A DNA stretch of 64,000 nt from Coprobacter fastidiosus (GTDB lineage: Bacteria > Bacteroidota > Bacteroidia > Bacteroidales > Coprobacteraceae). Shown piece by piece: positions 18,169 to 25,750 of the stretch. The stretch lies in assembly GCF_030296935.1 (NCBI RefSeq), contig NZ_AP028032.1, forward strand, positions 2,046,001 through 2,110,000. The letters are read 5' to 3'. The translations under genes were made by a program, and so were the position numbers. The notes under the pieces are model-generated. The model ran no database searches. It had not been told where the DNA came from and saw only the letters and a program-made list of their open reading frames with translations. Position 1 is the first letter of the stretch. Each line of letters starts with the position of its first letter.

Positions 18169-18226
18169 AAATAAACGTTAATAGAGAAACGTTTCGTACC
18201 TCATAGACAAAGTTTGTTTATTTTTG
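18169..18226 (+). promoter_or_regulatory. Promoter of the HAD-ribF operon with a shared 15-base element
   Basis: AAATAAACGTTAATA (18169-18183), 25 bases, AAAGTTTGTT (18209-18218), then the consensus -7 TATTTTTG (18219-18226). Both blocks are identical to those at 4054-4104. The remainder of 17968-18168 shows nothing recognisable. Confidence 0.55.
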
Positions 18227-18258
18227 TGCGTCATTTGATCAATAAATTTACCGGTATA

Positions 18259-18873
18259 ATGAAAAATATCAAGACTATCATCTTTGACTTAGGCGGTGTT
18301 CTAATGGATCTCGATAAACAAAAATGTATCGATGCATTCGAAGATCTGGGATTTTCGGATATTACTGAATATCTGGGAGAATATGAACAAAAAGGAATGT
18401 TCATGGACTTGGAAGACGGGACTATTTCTGCAACCGAATTTCGGGATGAAGTCCGGAAACATATCGGTGAGGCAATCACAGACCAACAAATCGATGAAGC
18501 ATTCAACCGTTTTCTTGTAGGAATACCGGAACAAAAACTGACATTATTACGTCAACTGCATAAATCTTATCGGCTTTTTATGCTCAGCAATACAAACCCT
18601 ATTATGTTCGAAAGCCGAATTCCCGAATTATTCCGGATACAAGGGCTAAATATTCCTGATTATTTCGATAAATTATATTTATCATATCAACTCGGTGTAA
18701 CAAAACCCTCTCCGAAAATTTTTGAAAAGATCATTGCTGATTCCGGAATATTACCACAAGAGACGTTGTTTCTCGACGACTCGCAAAAGAATATCGATGC
18801 TGCCCGTAAATTCGGATTTCAAACCTATTTAGTTGCTCCCCGAGAAGATTTTTCATTTATTTTCGATTTATAA
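18259..18873 (+). CDS. HAD-family phosphatase
   Basis: A 204-residue cytoplasmic phosphatase of the HAD superfamily, subfamily I. Motif I is IFDLGGVLMDLD (nucleophile and acid Asp, residues about 9 and 15), motif II LSNTN (Ser), motif III the Lys in GVTKPSPKIF, motif IV FLDDSQKNIDAA. The ATG at 18259 is used because upstream in-frame starts lie within the promoter. The ribF gene starts 7 bases downstream, so a role in flavin synthesis (dephosphorylating the pyrimidine intermediate) is possible but unproven. Paralogous to the HAD gene at 27432. Confidence 0.88.
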   Translation: MKNIKTIIFDLGGVLMDLDKQKCIDAFEDLGFSDITEYLGEYEQKGMFMDLEDGTISATEFRDEVRKHIGEAITDQQIDEAFNRFLVGIPEQKLTLLRQLHKSYRLFMLSNTNPIMFESRIPELFRIQGLNIPDYFDKLYLSYQLGVTKPSPKIFEKIIADSGILPQETLFLDDSQKNIDAARKFGFQTYLVAPREDFSFIFDL

Positions 18874-18880
18874 ATTACAA

Positions 18881-19828
18881 ATGCAGATCATAGAACAACC
18901 CCATACTATTATCGAAACCGGTATAGTTGCCGGAATCGGTTTTTTCGATGGAGTACACTCCGGACACCGGTCTTTGATCTCCAATATTATTTCTACAGCT
19001 CAAAGCCGGGACATGTCATCGGCTGTGATAACATTTCGTAACCATCCCCGAGAGGTATTACATAGCGATTACTGTCCTCAACTGATCAATACTTTCGAGG
19101 AAAAAATCAATAATCTTTCTGAAACCGGACTGGATTATTGTATTGTTCTCGACTTTACGGTTGAAATGTCTCAAATGTCCGCATTTGAATTTATTGAATT
19201 TTTAATAGATAACTATTCTTTGAAATGTCTTTTCATTGGATATGATCACCGTTTCGGTCACAATAGGAGCGAGGGATTCGATGACTATGCAAAATATGGG
19301 AAAATATTGGGAATAGATGTTCTACAGGCAAAAATGTATATGCCGGGGGAAAAACATATAAATGTAAGTTCTTCCGTAATCCGTAAATTAATTAACGAAG
19401 GAAATGTATCTGAAGCAGCTCTGTTATTAAACCATCCGTATGCACTGCAAGGATATGTCATTTCGGGATACCAAATCGGTAGAAAAATAGGTTTTCCCAC
19501 TGCTAATATAGCCATCAACAACCTGCACAAAATAATCCCGGCAAACGGAGTATATGCCGTCAGAATCATAGTAAACAGGAAATATCACTATAATGGAATG
19601 GTAAATATCGGTAACCGTCCTACCGTGCATTCCGATGGAGAGATATGCATAGAAGCCCATCTATTCGACTTTTCAGGCAACCTATATGAGCAGTATATCA
19701 AAATACAATTTATAGCCCGTCTCCGTTCTGAAAAAAAAATGAACGGATTGAAAGAATTGACCGATCAATTACAAAAAGATAAGGAGCATGCTATGAACAT
19801 ACTCCTTAACTCTTCTATTTCGTATTAA
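18881..19828 (+). CDS. ribF: Bifunctional riboflavin kinase / FAD synthetase
   Basis: Converts riboflavin to FMN and then FAD. The 315-residue length is typical. The N-terminal FAD synthetase domain has GFFDGVHSGHRSLI (nucleotidyltransferase HxGH, about residues 20-33) and HRFGHNRSEG; the C-terminal riboflavin kinase domain has GRKIGFPTANI, the PTAN motif. The ATG at 18881, 7 bases after the HAD stop, gives the normal N-terminus. The 3' end holds an AAGGAG/CTCCTT inverted repeat (19781-19807). The gene converges on the Lrp gene with a 12-base gap. Confidence 0.95.
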   Translation: MQIIEQPHTIIETGIVAGIGFFDGVHSGHRSLISNIISTAQSRDMSSAVITFRNHPREVLHSDYCPQLINTFEEKINNLSETGLDYCIVLDFTVEMSQMSAFEFIEFLIDNYSLKCLFIGYDHRFGHNRSEGFDDYAKYGKILGIDVLQAKMYMPGEKHINVSSSVIRKLINEGNVSEAALLLNHPYALQGYVISGYQIGRKIGFPTANIAINNLHKIIPANGVYAVRIIVNRKYHYNGMVNIGNRPTVHSDGEICIEAHLFDFSGNLYEQYIKIQFIARLRSEKKMNGLKELTDQLQKDKEHAMNILLNSSISY

Positions 19829-19839
19829 GATATTATACC

Positions 19840-20310
19840 TTATTCTTCATTCCTCTTTCGAATGGGAATCTCTCGATTCATACTTTGTTCCAAAGAAATC
19901 AACGTCTCGGTAGCCGTAACCCCCGGAATCTCCTGAATGCGACCATTCAATAATTCCATAAGATGTTCATTATCACGAGCATAAAGTTTACACAACATTG
20001 TATATGGACCGGTTGTAAAATGGCATTCCACAACTTCGGGAATTTTCTCCAATTCAGGAACTACATCCTTATACATAGAACCTTTTTCCAATCTTACCCC
20101 AATATAAGTGCAGGTACGATATCCAAGTATTTTAGGGTTTACATGATATCCAGAACCGACAATCACATTCATATCGATCATTCTCTGGATACGTTGATGA
20201 ATCGCAGCTCGCGAAACTCCGCATTCCGCGGCCACATCCTTAGACGGAATACGCGCATTGCGCATAATAATTTCTAATATCTGCCTGTCAAGGTTATCTA
20301 TCTTTTCCAT
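19840..20310 (-). CDS. Lrp/AsnC-family transcriptional regulator
   Basis: A 156-residue feast/famine regulator. N-terminal winged helix-turn-helix (LDRQILEIIMRNARIPSKDVAAECGVSRAAIHQRIQRMIDMNVI) and C-terminal RAM/AsnC ligand-binding domain (YIGVRLEKGSMYKDVV...VVECHFTTGPYTMLCKLYARDN). The ATG at 20310 is preferred over an in-frame TTG six bases upstream. Its promoter contains a perfect inverted repeat, which suggests autoregulation, as is common in the family. Ligand unknown; no amino-acid biosynthesis gene adjoins it. Confidence 0.92.
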   Translation of the reverse strand: MEKIDNLDRQILEIIMRNARIPSKDVAAECGVSRAAIHQRIQRMIDMNVIVGSGYHVNPKILGYRTCTYIGVRLEKGSMYKDVVPELEKIPEVVECHFTTGPYTMLCKLYARDNEHLMELLNGRIQEIPGVTATETLISLEQSMNREIPIRKRNEE

Positions 20311-20341
20311 ATTCAAAAGCTATAATAAATCATTTTGACAG

Positions 20342-20370
20342 CAAAAGTAAGGTTTATTATTGAATAAACC
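20342..20370 (-). promoter_or_regulatory. Lrp-gene promoter with internal operator
   Basis: Minus-strand -7 TACTTTTG at 20349-20342. Directly upstream, inside the -33/-7 spacer, GGTTTATT-ATTG-AATAAACC (20351-20370) is a perfect 8-bp inverted repeat, well placed for autorepression. Confidence 0.55.
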
Positions 20371-20436
20371 TCGAAATACTATAAGAAATCAGCAAAAAGA
20401 AAGTTACATTTTTTCATTGTGCTACATTTATCCCTT

Positions 20437-21183
20437 TTAACGAATTATCTCAAGCAATTCGACTTCAAAGATCAATGCCGAATTTGCTGGAATATCTTTT
20501 CCTGCTCCACGTTCTCCATATCCCAACTCAGACGGAATATAAAAAATATATTTAGATCCTACCGGCATCAACTGCAAACCTTCTTGCCAACCAGCAATAA
20601 CTCCTCCGACAGACAATTCGAGCGGCTGTTGACGGTCATAAGAACTATCAAATTTTTTCCCGTTTATCAATTTTCCTGTATAATGAACTTTTACTCTATC
20701 ATTTAGAGTCGGCTTTTCTCCTGTTCCCTGCCTTTCTACTACATACAATAATCCGCTCTCGGTTTTCTGCACACCGACCTCAGACGCCTTGGCAGCCAAA
20801 AAGGCTTTTCCCTCCGCAAGGTTCTTTTCTGCTGCAATCTTCTGTTTTTCTCGGGCAATACGCTGCATCTCCGCCCCGAATTTATTCAAAATATCGGCTG
20901 CTTCCTCTTTTGTAAATACTGCAGAATCATTCAATAAAACATTATTGAACGCCTGTACGAAAATTTCCGGCTTCAACTCAAGGTCACTTCGTTCTTTAAT
21001 ATCTTTAAATGCAGCCTTAATTCCGTTCCCGGCATCTATACCAAAAGCATAACTGATACTATCTACCTTTGCCGGTAACTGTACCTGCTCCTTTTGCTGT
21101 TTTTTAGAAGCCTTTCGCCTTGCTTGTACAGGTACTGCTGAAATTATCAACAATGTAACCAACAGAAATTTTAATGTTCTCAT
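20437..21183 (-). CDS. Exported FKBP-type peptidyl-prolyl isomerase (FkpA/Mip-like)
   Basis: A 248-residue periplasmic folding catalyst. Sec signal 1-21 (ends VQA). Residues about 35-120 are the helical dimerisation domain of Mip/FkpA proteins (DSISYAFGIDAGNGIKAAF). The C-terminal FKBP domain (about 140-248) has VKVHYTGKLINGKKFDSSYDR, the active-site GWQEGLQLMPVGSKYIFYIP and LGYGERGAG motifs, then ALIFEVELLEI. First of three tandem FKBPs with different predicted locations; a hairpin separates it from the next one upstream. Confidence 0.93.
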   Translation of the reverse strand: MRTLKFLLVTLLIISAVPVQARRKASKKQQKEQVQLPAKVDSISYAFGIDAGNGIKAAFKDIKERSDLELKPEIFVQAFNNVLLNDSAVFTKEEAADILNKFGAEMQRIAREKQKIAAEKNLAEGKAFLAAKASEVGVQKTESGLLYVVERQGTGEKPTLNDRVKVHYTGKLINGKKFDSSYDRQQPLELSVGGVIAGWQEGLQLMPVGSKYIFYIPSELGYGERGAGKDIPANSALIFEVELLEIIR

Positions 21184-21218
21184 AATATTACATTACTATC
21201 TAATTTATTTTTGAAAAG

Positions 21219-21253
21219 AAAAAGAGAACCGAACATTTCGTTCAGTCCTCTTT
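21219..21253 (-). terminator. Terminator between FKBP genes
   Basis: AAAGAG-GAAC and GTTC-CTCTTT pair in an interrupted stem (21221-21251), followed on the minus strand by a T-rich run. It lies just downstream of the FKBP lipoprotein gene. Confidence 0.65.
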
Positions 21254-21274
21254 TTTACCCTATATTATCGAAGT

Positions 21275-22132
21275 TTATTTATCAACACTCAATAATTCGA
21301 TTTCGAAAATCAATGTAGAATTAACCGGAATACGAGGATTAGGATTTGTTCCATAAGCCAATTCTGCAGGAATATACACTTCATATTTCGAACCCGGAGT
21401 CATCAACATCAATGCTTCGTTAAATCCCGGAACCAATTGTCCTACAGACATCGGAACTTTCTCACTGGCATCAAATTGAGTACCGTCGATCAAAGTACCT
21501 TTATAGCTTACGGTTACTTTATCATTTTCAACAGGTTTTTCACCCTTACCTTCTTTAATTACTTTATACAATAGACCTGAAGCTGTTTTTTGCACACCTG
21601 CTTCTTTTGCTTTTTTTGCCAAGAAAGCTTCCCCATCGGCTTTATTCTTTTTTGCTTCAGGAGTATTCGCTAACTTTTCAGCTTCTTCTTTTTGTTTTTT
21701 TAGTTGTATAGCTTGCATTCCGTTACGGAAAACTTCTTCAGCTTGAGCTCTTGAAATTAAAGTAGAATCTTCTTTTAATGTAGCAAATAATGCTGACAAG
21801 ATTTCTTCTTTATTCATCTCGATGCCTTGTTTTCCCATCTGTTCGATCTGTTGTTTCATATTCGAACCGATAGCTGCTCCAAATTCATAAGAAAATTTCG
21901 CACTGTCCGAATTTACGGTAGACTGCATACCTCTGATGAACTGATCTATATCCACTTTTTTAGGATATTGCTTCAATCCCATAGCCAAATCTGTACCATT
22001 CAGTACACCAAAAGCATAACTGAGACTGTCCACACCGTCTGCTAAAGCAGCACCACTTTTTTTATTACAAGAAGTAAGTCCCATAGCTACTAAACCTGCA
22101 GCCAAGACTGAACATAAGACTGTTTTTTTCAT
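21275..22132 (-). CDS. FKBP-type peptidyl-prolyl isomerase lipoprotein
   Basis: A 285-residue member of the FkpA/Mip family, anchored through a lipobox (GLTSC, Cys22). The long helical N-terminal part (about 30-175, rich in Lys, Glu and Gln) is the dimerisation and chaperone region. The FKBP domain (about 185-285) has VTVSYKGTLIDGTQFDAS, GFNEALMLMTPGSKYEVYIP and AYGTNPNPRIPVNSTLIFEIELL. Starts 17 bases after the cytoplasmic FKBP gene, suggesting one transcript. Confidence 0.93.
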   Translation of the reverse strand: MKKTVLCSVLAAGLVAMGLTSCNKKSGAALADGVDSLSYAFGVLNGTDLAMGLKQYPKKVDIDQFIRGMQSTVNSDSAKFSYEFGAAIGSNMKQQIEQMGKQGIEMNKEEILSALFATLKEDSTLISRAQAEEVFRNGMQAIQLKKQKEEAEKLANTPEAKKNKADGEAFLAKKAKEAGVQKTASGLLYKVIKEGKGEKPVENDKVTVSYKGTLIDGTQFDASEKVPMSVGQLVPGFNEALMLMTPGSKYEVYIPAELAYGTNPNPRIPVNSTLIFEIELLSVDK

Positions 22133-22149
22133 TGTGTTTGTGATATTAT

Positions 22150-22734
22150 TTATAATACTTTTAATAGTTCAACATCAAATATTAAAGTAGAATTAGGGGC
22201 AATCTTGCCTCCCGCACCATTCTCTCCATAGGCCAGATCAGAAGGTATAAATAGCCTCCATTTAGAGCCTTCCGGCATCAACTGCAAAGCCTCTACCCAA
22301 CCCGGTATTACCTGACTTACACCAAAAACCGCAGGTTCTCCTCGTTCAATAGAACTATCAAACACTTCTCCATTTATCAATGTCCCATGATAATGGCATT
22401 GTACCCGATCTGTTGCAGCAGGTTTCTTTCCTTTACCTTCGGTCAACACTTCATACTGTAATCCGCTCGGTAAAACCACCACTCCGGATTTCTTTTTATT
22501 TTCAGCCAAAAATGCCTCTCCTTCTGCTCGGTTACGATCATTAACTTCTCGCTGCATCTGCGTAAAGAAATCATTAATCACCTGTTTTGCTTCGTCATAA
22601 GTCATTTCGGGTTTCTCACCTTCATATACAGCTTTTACTCCATTAGCAAAATCCGTAACCGAAAGAGTCTGGATACCTGAGCTTTTAAAATTGTTACCCA
22701 TACTCAGCCCCAGTGCATAGCTTAATTTATCCAT
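22150..22734 (-). CDS. Cytoplasmic FKBP-type peptidyl-prolyl isomerase
   Basis: A 194-residue FKBP of the FklB type: MDKLSYALGLSMGNN helical N-terminus without any signal peptide, then an FKBP domain (VQCHYHGTLINGEVFDSS, GWVEALQLMPEGSKWRLFIPSDLAYGENGAG). First gene of the three-FKBP series; likely promoter at 22804-22811. No competing upstream start with an export signal exists. Confidence 0.92.
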   Translation of the reverse strand: MDKLSYALGLSMGNNFKSSGIQTLSVTDFANGVKAVYEGEKPEMTYDEAKQVINDFFTQMQREVNDRNRAEGEAFLAENKKKSGVVVLPSGLQYEVLTEGKGKKPAATDRVQCHYHGTLINGEVFDSSIERGEPAVFGVSQVIPGWVEALQLMPEGSKWRLFIPSDLAYGENGAGGKIAPNSTLIFDVELLKVL

Positions 22735-22803
22735 ATATAATTGTTGTTTTTAACGGAAGTTTTCTTAACCTCCCGTATCTCCATCCGGTTTTTAATTACC
22801 GGG

Positions 22804-22811
22804 CGAAGATA
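22804..22811 (-). promoter_or_regulatory. -7-like element of the FKBP genes
   Basis: Minus-strand TATCTTCG, one mismatch from TAnnTTTG, about 70 bases before the ATG at 22734; no clear -33. Confidence 0.35.
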
Positions 22812-22856
22812 GAGTTTTTATTGTATAGTTCTTTTATTTTCTATTAAAAAAAAACA

Positions 22857-22864
22857 TAAATTTG
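22857..22864 (+). promoter_or_regulatory. -7 element of the sirtuin gene
   Basis: Plus-strand TAAATTTG matches TAnnTTTG and predicts a leader of about 110 bases. That leader contains AAATAAACGTTA (22946-22957), a partial copy of the element at 4054 and 18169, but here downstream of the promoter. Confidence 0.4.
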
Positions 22865-22981
22865 CAACTAATAAACAGCATAATCGTTTAAAAGTAAAAT
22901 GTATAACACTCAGGTGACATATTTTGTTGAACAAATATTTTAAGAAAATAAACGTTATCATGCTAAAAAGAGAGATCTAAA

Positions 22982-23671
22982 ATGAAAAAGCTGATCGTAT
23001 TAACCGGTGCCGGCATGAGTGCCGAAAGCGGATTATCAACATTTCGGAGTAGTAATGGACTTTGGGAAAACCACCGCGTCGAGGATGTCGCGACACCTGA
23101 AGGTTGGTATCGTAATCCAGAACTAGTTCTTGATTTTTATAACGGACTACGAAAAACCCTCATTAAATCCGAGCCCAATGCAGGTCATAAAAAATTAGCA
23201 GAACTGGAATCGGATTATGAAGTACATATTATCACTCAAAATGTTGATAATTTACACGAACGTGCAGGCAGTTCTCACGTAATACATTTACACGGAGAAC
23301 TCATGAAAGTCCGTTCGGTACGAAATGAAAAACTAATTTACACACTCACTCCTGAACATTGTGAAATTCACCTTGGAGACAAGGCGGAGGACGGAGGACA
23401 ACTACGTCCGCACATCGTATGGTTCGGAGAAGCTGTCCCCATGATAGAACCGGCAATAGAGTTAGTGTCAGAAGCCGACATTTTTGTTATCATCGGAACT
23501 TCTTTAAACGTATATCCGGCTGCAGGACTGTTGAATTATGTCCGAGCAAACGTTCCCATATACCTGATTGATCCAAATGATGTTCACGATCCTTCGGGAC
23601 GAGTAAGCCACTTTATTCGAAAAGGAGCTTCCGAAGGAATGAGAGAATTGATCGAGATACTAAAAAAATAA
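22982..23671 (+). CDS. cobB: NAD-dependent protein deacylase, sirtuin (CobB-like)
   Basis: Removes acyl groups from lysine using NAD. The 229-residue protein has the sirtuin core: GAGMSAESGLSTFRSSNGLW (residues 9-28), TQNVDNLHERAG, catalytic His104 in HLHGEL, and the nucleotide-binding IIGTSLNVYPAAGL. Two departures from E. coli CobB: the desuccinylase Y-x-x-R pair reads Tyr53-Asn-Gly-Leu56 with Arg displaced to 57, and the zinc-binding cysteines are absent, leaving a single Cys in the small domain. Acyl preference may therefore differ. Confidence 0.93.
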   Translation: MKKLIVLTGAGMSAESGLSTFRSSNGLWENHRVEDVATPEGWYRNPELVLDFYNGLRKTLIKSEPNAGHKKLAELESDYEVHIITQNVDNLHERAGSSHVIHLHGELMKVRSVRNEKLIYTLTPEHCEIHLGDKAEDGGQLRPHIVWFGEAVPMIEPAIELVSEADIFVIIGTSLNVYPAAGLLNYVRANVPIYLIDPNDVHDPSGRVSHFIRKGASEGMRELIEILKK

Positions 23672-23680
23672 TAAAAAGTA

Positions 23681-23718
23681 AAAAAGACCGAAATGTAAAA
23701 TATTTCGGTCTTTTTTTA
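23681..23718. terminator. Bidirectional terminator between cobB and the Na/Pi transporter
   Basis: AAAAAGACCGAAAT and ATTTCGGTCTTTTT form a 14-bp stem with A- and T-runs on both sides, placed between convergent genes. Confidence 0.9.
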
Positions 23719-23737
23719 TATACAAGTCAAGTTATGA

Positions 23738-25552
23738 TTAGTTCATTCTTCTTTTTTCTTTCACGGCTTCGACTACATTAACCACATAATCCCCTAATTT
23801 CTCACATTCCGAGATAATGTCCATAAAATAAATGCCAGACTGATATTCATATTTTTTAGAATTAATATTTTCAATATTCTCCATTCTGAGCTGATTCCGG
23901 AAATTATTAATTTCCATCTCCTTATTATAGGATTTATTCAAATCAGATTCTGCCATGTCATTCTTATCAAGAATAATATTCATATTATCGAGTGCTTCGC
24001 TTACCAATTTGAACATCAAATCTATATCTTTCTCTATACCTTCATTAAATTCGACTTTTGCTTCCTGCTTTCGAATCACAGTTCTGGCTAAATGGAAACA
24101 ACTATCTCCGATACTTTCTATTTCGGTAGTCATCGTCAACATCGCGCTTACCTGTAATTTTCCATCGTAACTCAAACGTCCGTCTGCTACCTGATTCAGA
24201 TATGCAGCAATCTCCAACTCCATCCTGTCGCTGATCTTCTCATATTTTTCGATCCGACTATATATTTTAGAAAAAGTCTCGCTGCCCTCCTTCTCGTGAA
24301 GCAAATCTTTTACCATTCCAAACATCCGTTGTGTTCTCTGCCCATATAAAGCAATCTCCTTTTTCGCCTGTAAAAGAGATAGTTCCGAAGTAGAAAGCAT
24401 TCCGCTGGAGATGAACTTAAGTTGGAACTCTTCATCATCACTATGTTTCAGTTTAATAACCCGCGTAACGATTTTTACATACAAGTTTACAAACCAGATC
24501 ATTACCAAAACATTGAAAATATTGAATACTGTATGAAAAAGAGACAGAGCATAAGATACCGTAACCTGCATTCCCTGATATTGTGCCCGCAATGCCAACT
24601 CATCAGTAGATAAACCGGCTGCGCTCTCAGCCGAAATACGATTTACGACTGCAGGACTATGGTGCTGAATAAAAGTCATCAGATCTGTCGGAGAGCCTCC
24701 CGTAAGTTCTTTTACCAAAAAACCGATAAAATGAGTAAACGGGAAAAAGAGAATAAGCATCCAACATACTCCGAAAATATTAAACATAAAGTGCGCAAAA
24801 GCTGCACGCTTTGCCGAAACATTAGCCGACAAAGCCGCAAGATTAGCCGTAATAGTCGTTCCGATATTTTCTCCCAAAACCATTGCAGCCGCTATATCGA
24901 ACGAAATCCAACCCTTACTGCACATGATCAAAGTAATTGCCATTGTCGCACTGGAAGACTGAACGACAATAGTAACAATCGTCCCGATCAAAAGAAAAAG
25001 CAATACCGACAAATAACCCATATTGGTGTATTCGGTAAGAAACGAAAGTATTTCCGGATTATTCTGAATGTCAGGAACCGAATTTTTAAGGAACTCAAGT
25101 CCCATAAACAAAAAAGCGAAACCGATAATAAACTCGCCCCAAGATCTCCTCCGGCTATTTCCGGAAAAAATAAAAGGAATCGCTAAACCGATCAATGGAA
25201 TAGCGAATAAACTGATGTTTACCTTAAAGCCAAAAATAGAAATTATCCACGCCGTTACGGTAGTACCCACATTGGCACCCATAATAACCGACACCGACTG
25301 TGTCAAAGAAAGTAAGCCTGCATTTACAAAACTGACAACCATCACCGTCGTTGCGGAAGAAGATTGTATAAGAGCGGTAATTAACACTCCGGTAAGCACA
25401 CCGGTCACCCGATTGGTCGTCATCGCAGTAAGAATTCCTCTCAACCGGTCTCCTGCCACTTTTTGAAGCCCTTCACTCATAACTTTCATCCCGTACAAGA
25501 ATAAACCCAATGAGCCAATAAGCGTCAAAAAGTCAAAAAATGTGTACTCCAT
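23738..25552 (-). CDS. Na/Pi cotransporter family protein with PhoU-like tail
   Basis: A 604-residue inner-membrane protein of the PNaS family. Two inverted QSSSA repeats (LIQSSSATTVMV about residues 61-72; VVQSSSATMAIT about 195-206) mark the ion/phosphate-binding core, each flanked by membrane helices. Residues about 370-604 are a cytoplasmic helical PhoU-like domain (ISDRMELEIAAYLNQVADG, EIESIGDSCFHLARTV). Predicted sodium-driven phosphate uptake or efflux. No pho regulatory genes nearby. Confidence 0.93.
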   Translation of the reverse strand: MEYTFFDFLTLIGSLGLFLYGMKVMSEGLQKVAGDRLRGILTAMTTNRVTGVLTGVLITALIQSSSATTVMVVSFVNAGLLSLTQSVSVIMGANVGTTVTAWIISIFGFKVNISLFAIPLIGLAIPFIFSGNSRRRSWGEFIIGFAFLFMGLEFLKNSVPDIQNNPEILSFLTEYTNMGYLSVLLFLLIGTIVTIVVQSSSATMAITLIMCSKGWISFDIAAAMVLGENIGTTITANLAALSANVSAKRAAFAHFMFNIFGVCWMLILFFPFTHFIGFLVKELTGGSPTDLMTFIQHHSPAVVNRISAESAAGLSTDELALRAQYQGMQVTVSYALSLFHTVFNIFNVLVMIWFVNLYVKIVTRVIKLKHSDDEEFQLKFISSGMLSTSELSLLQAKKEIALYGQRTQRMFGMVKDLLHEKEGSETFSKIYSRIEKYEKISDRMELEIAAYLNQVADGRLSYDGKLQVSAMLTMTTEIESIGDSCFHLARTVIRKQEAKVEFNEGIEKDIDLMFKLVSEALDNMNIILDKNDMAESDLNKSYNKEMEINNFRNQLRMENIENINSKKYEYQSGIYFMDIISECEKLGDYVVNVVEAVKEKRRMN

Positions 25553-25637
25553 TTCGATTTACTTTATTTGATATTTTGTTTAATCCGCAAGAATATAATA
25601 TATTTAGCGTGCATAATAGCTAAATGCAAATTTGAGG

Positions 25638-25645
25638 CAAAAATA
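25638..25645 (-). promoter_or_regulatory. -7 element of the Na/Pi transporter gene
   Basis: Minus-strand TATTTTTG, about 86 bases upstream of the ATG at 25552; no TTTG at -33. Confidence 0.4.
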
Positions 25646-25750
25646 AAAAAAATAAGAGAATTTACGACAGAGTAGATCATTGAATTTTCTTGAGAATGTA
25701 ATATTTATTCAATCTCTGTTGCAAATCAAACATACTATAACAAATAAACT

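Noticed and set aside
22946..22957. Third copy of the AAATAAACGTTA promoter element upstream of cobB
   Set aside because: It lies downstream of the likely -7 element, lacks the last bases and the AAAGTTTGTT partner, so it is not equivalent to the copies at 4054 and 18169.
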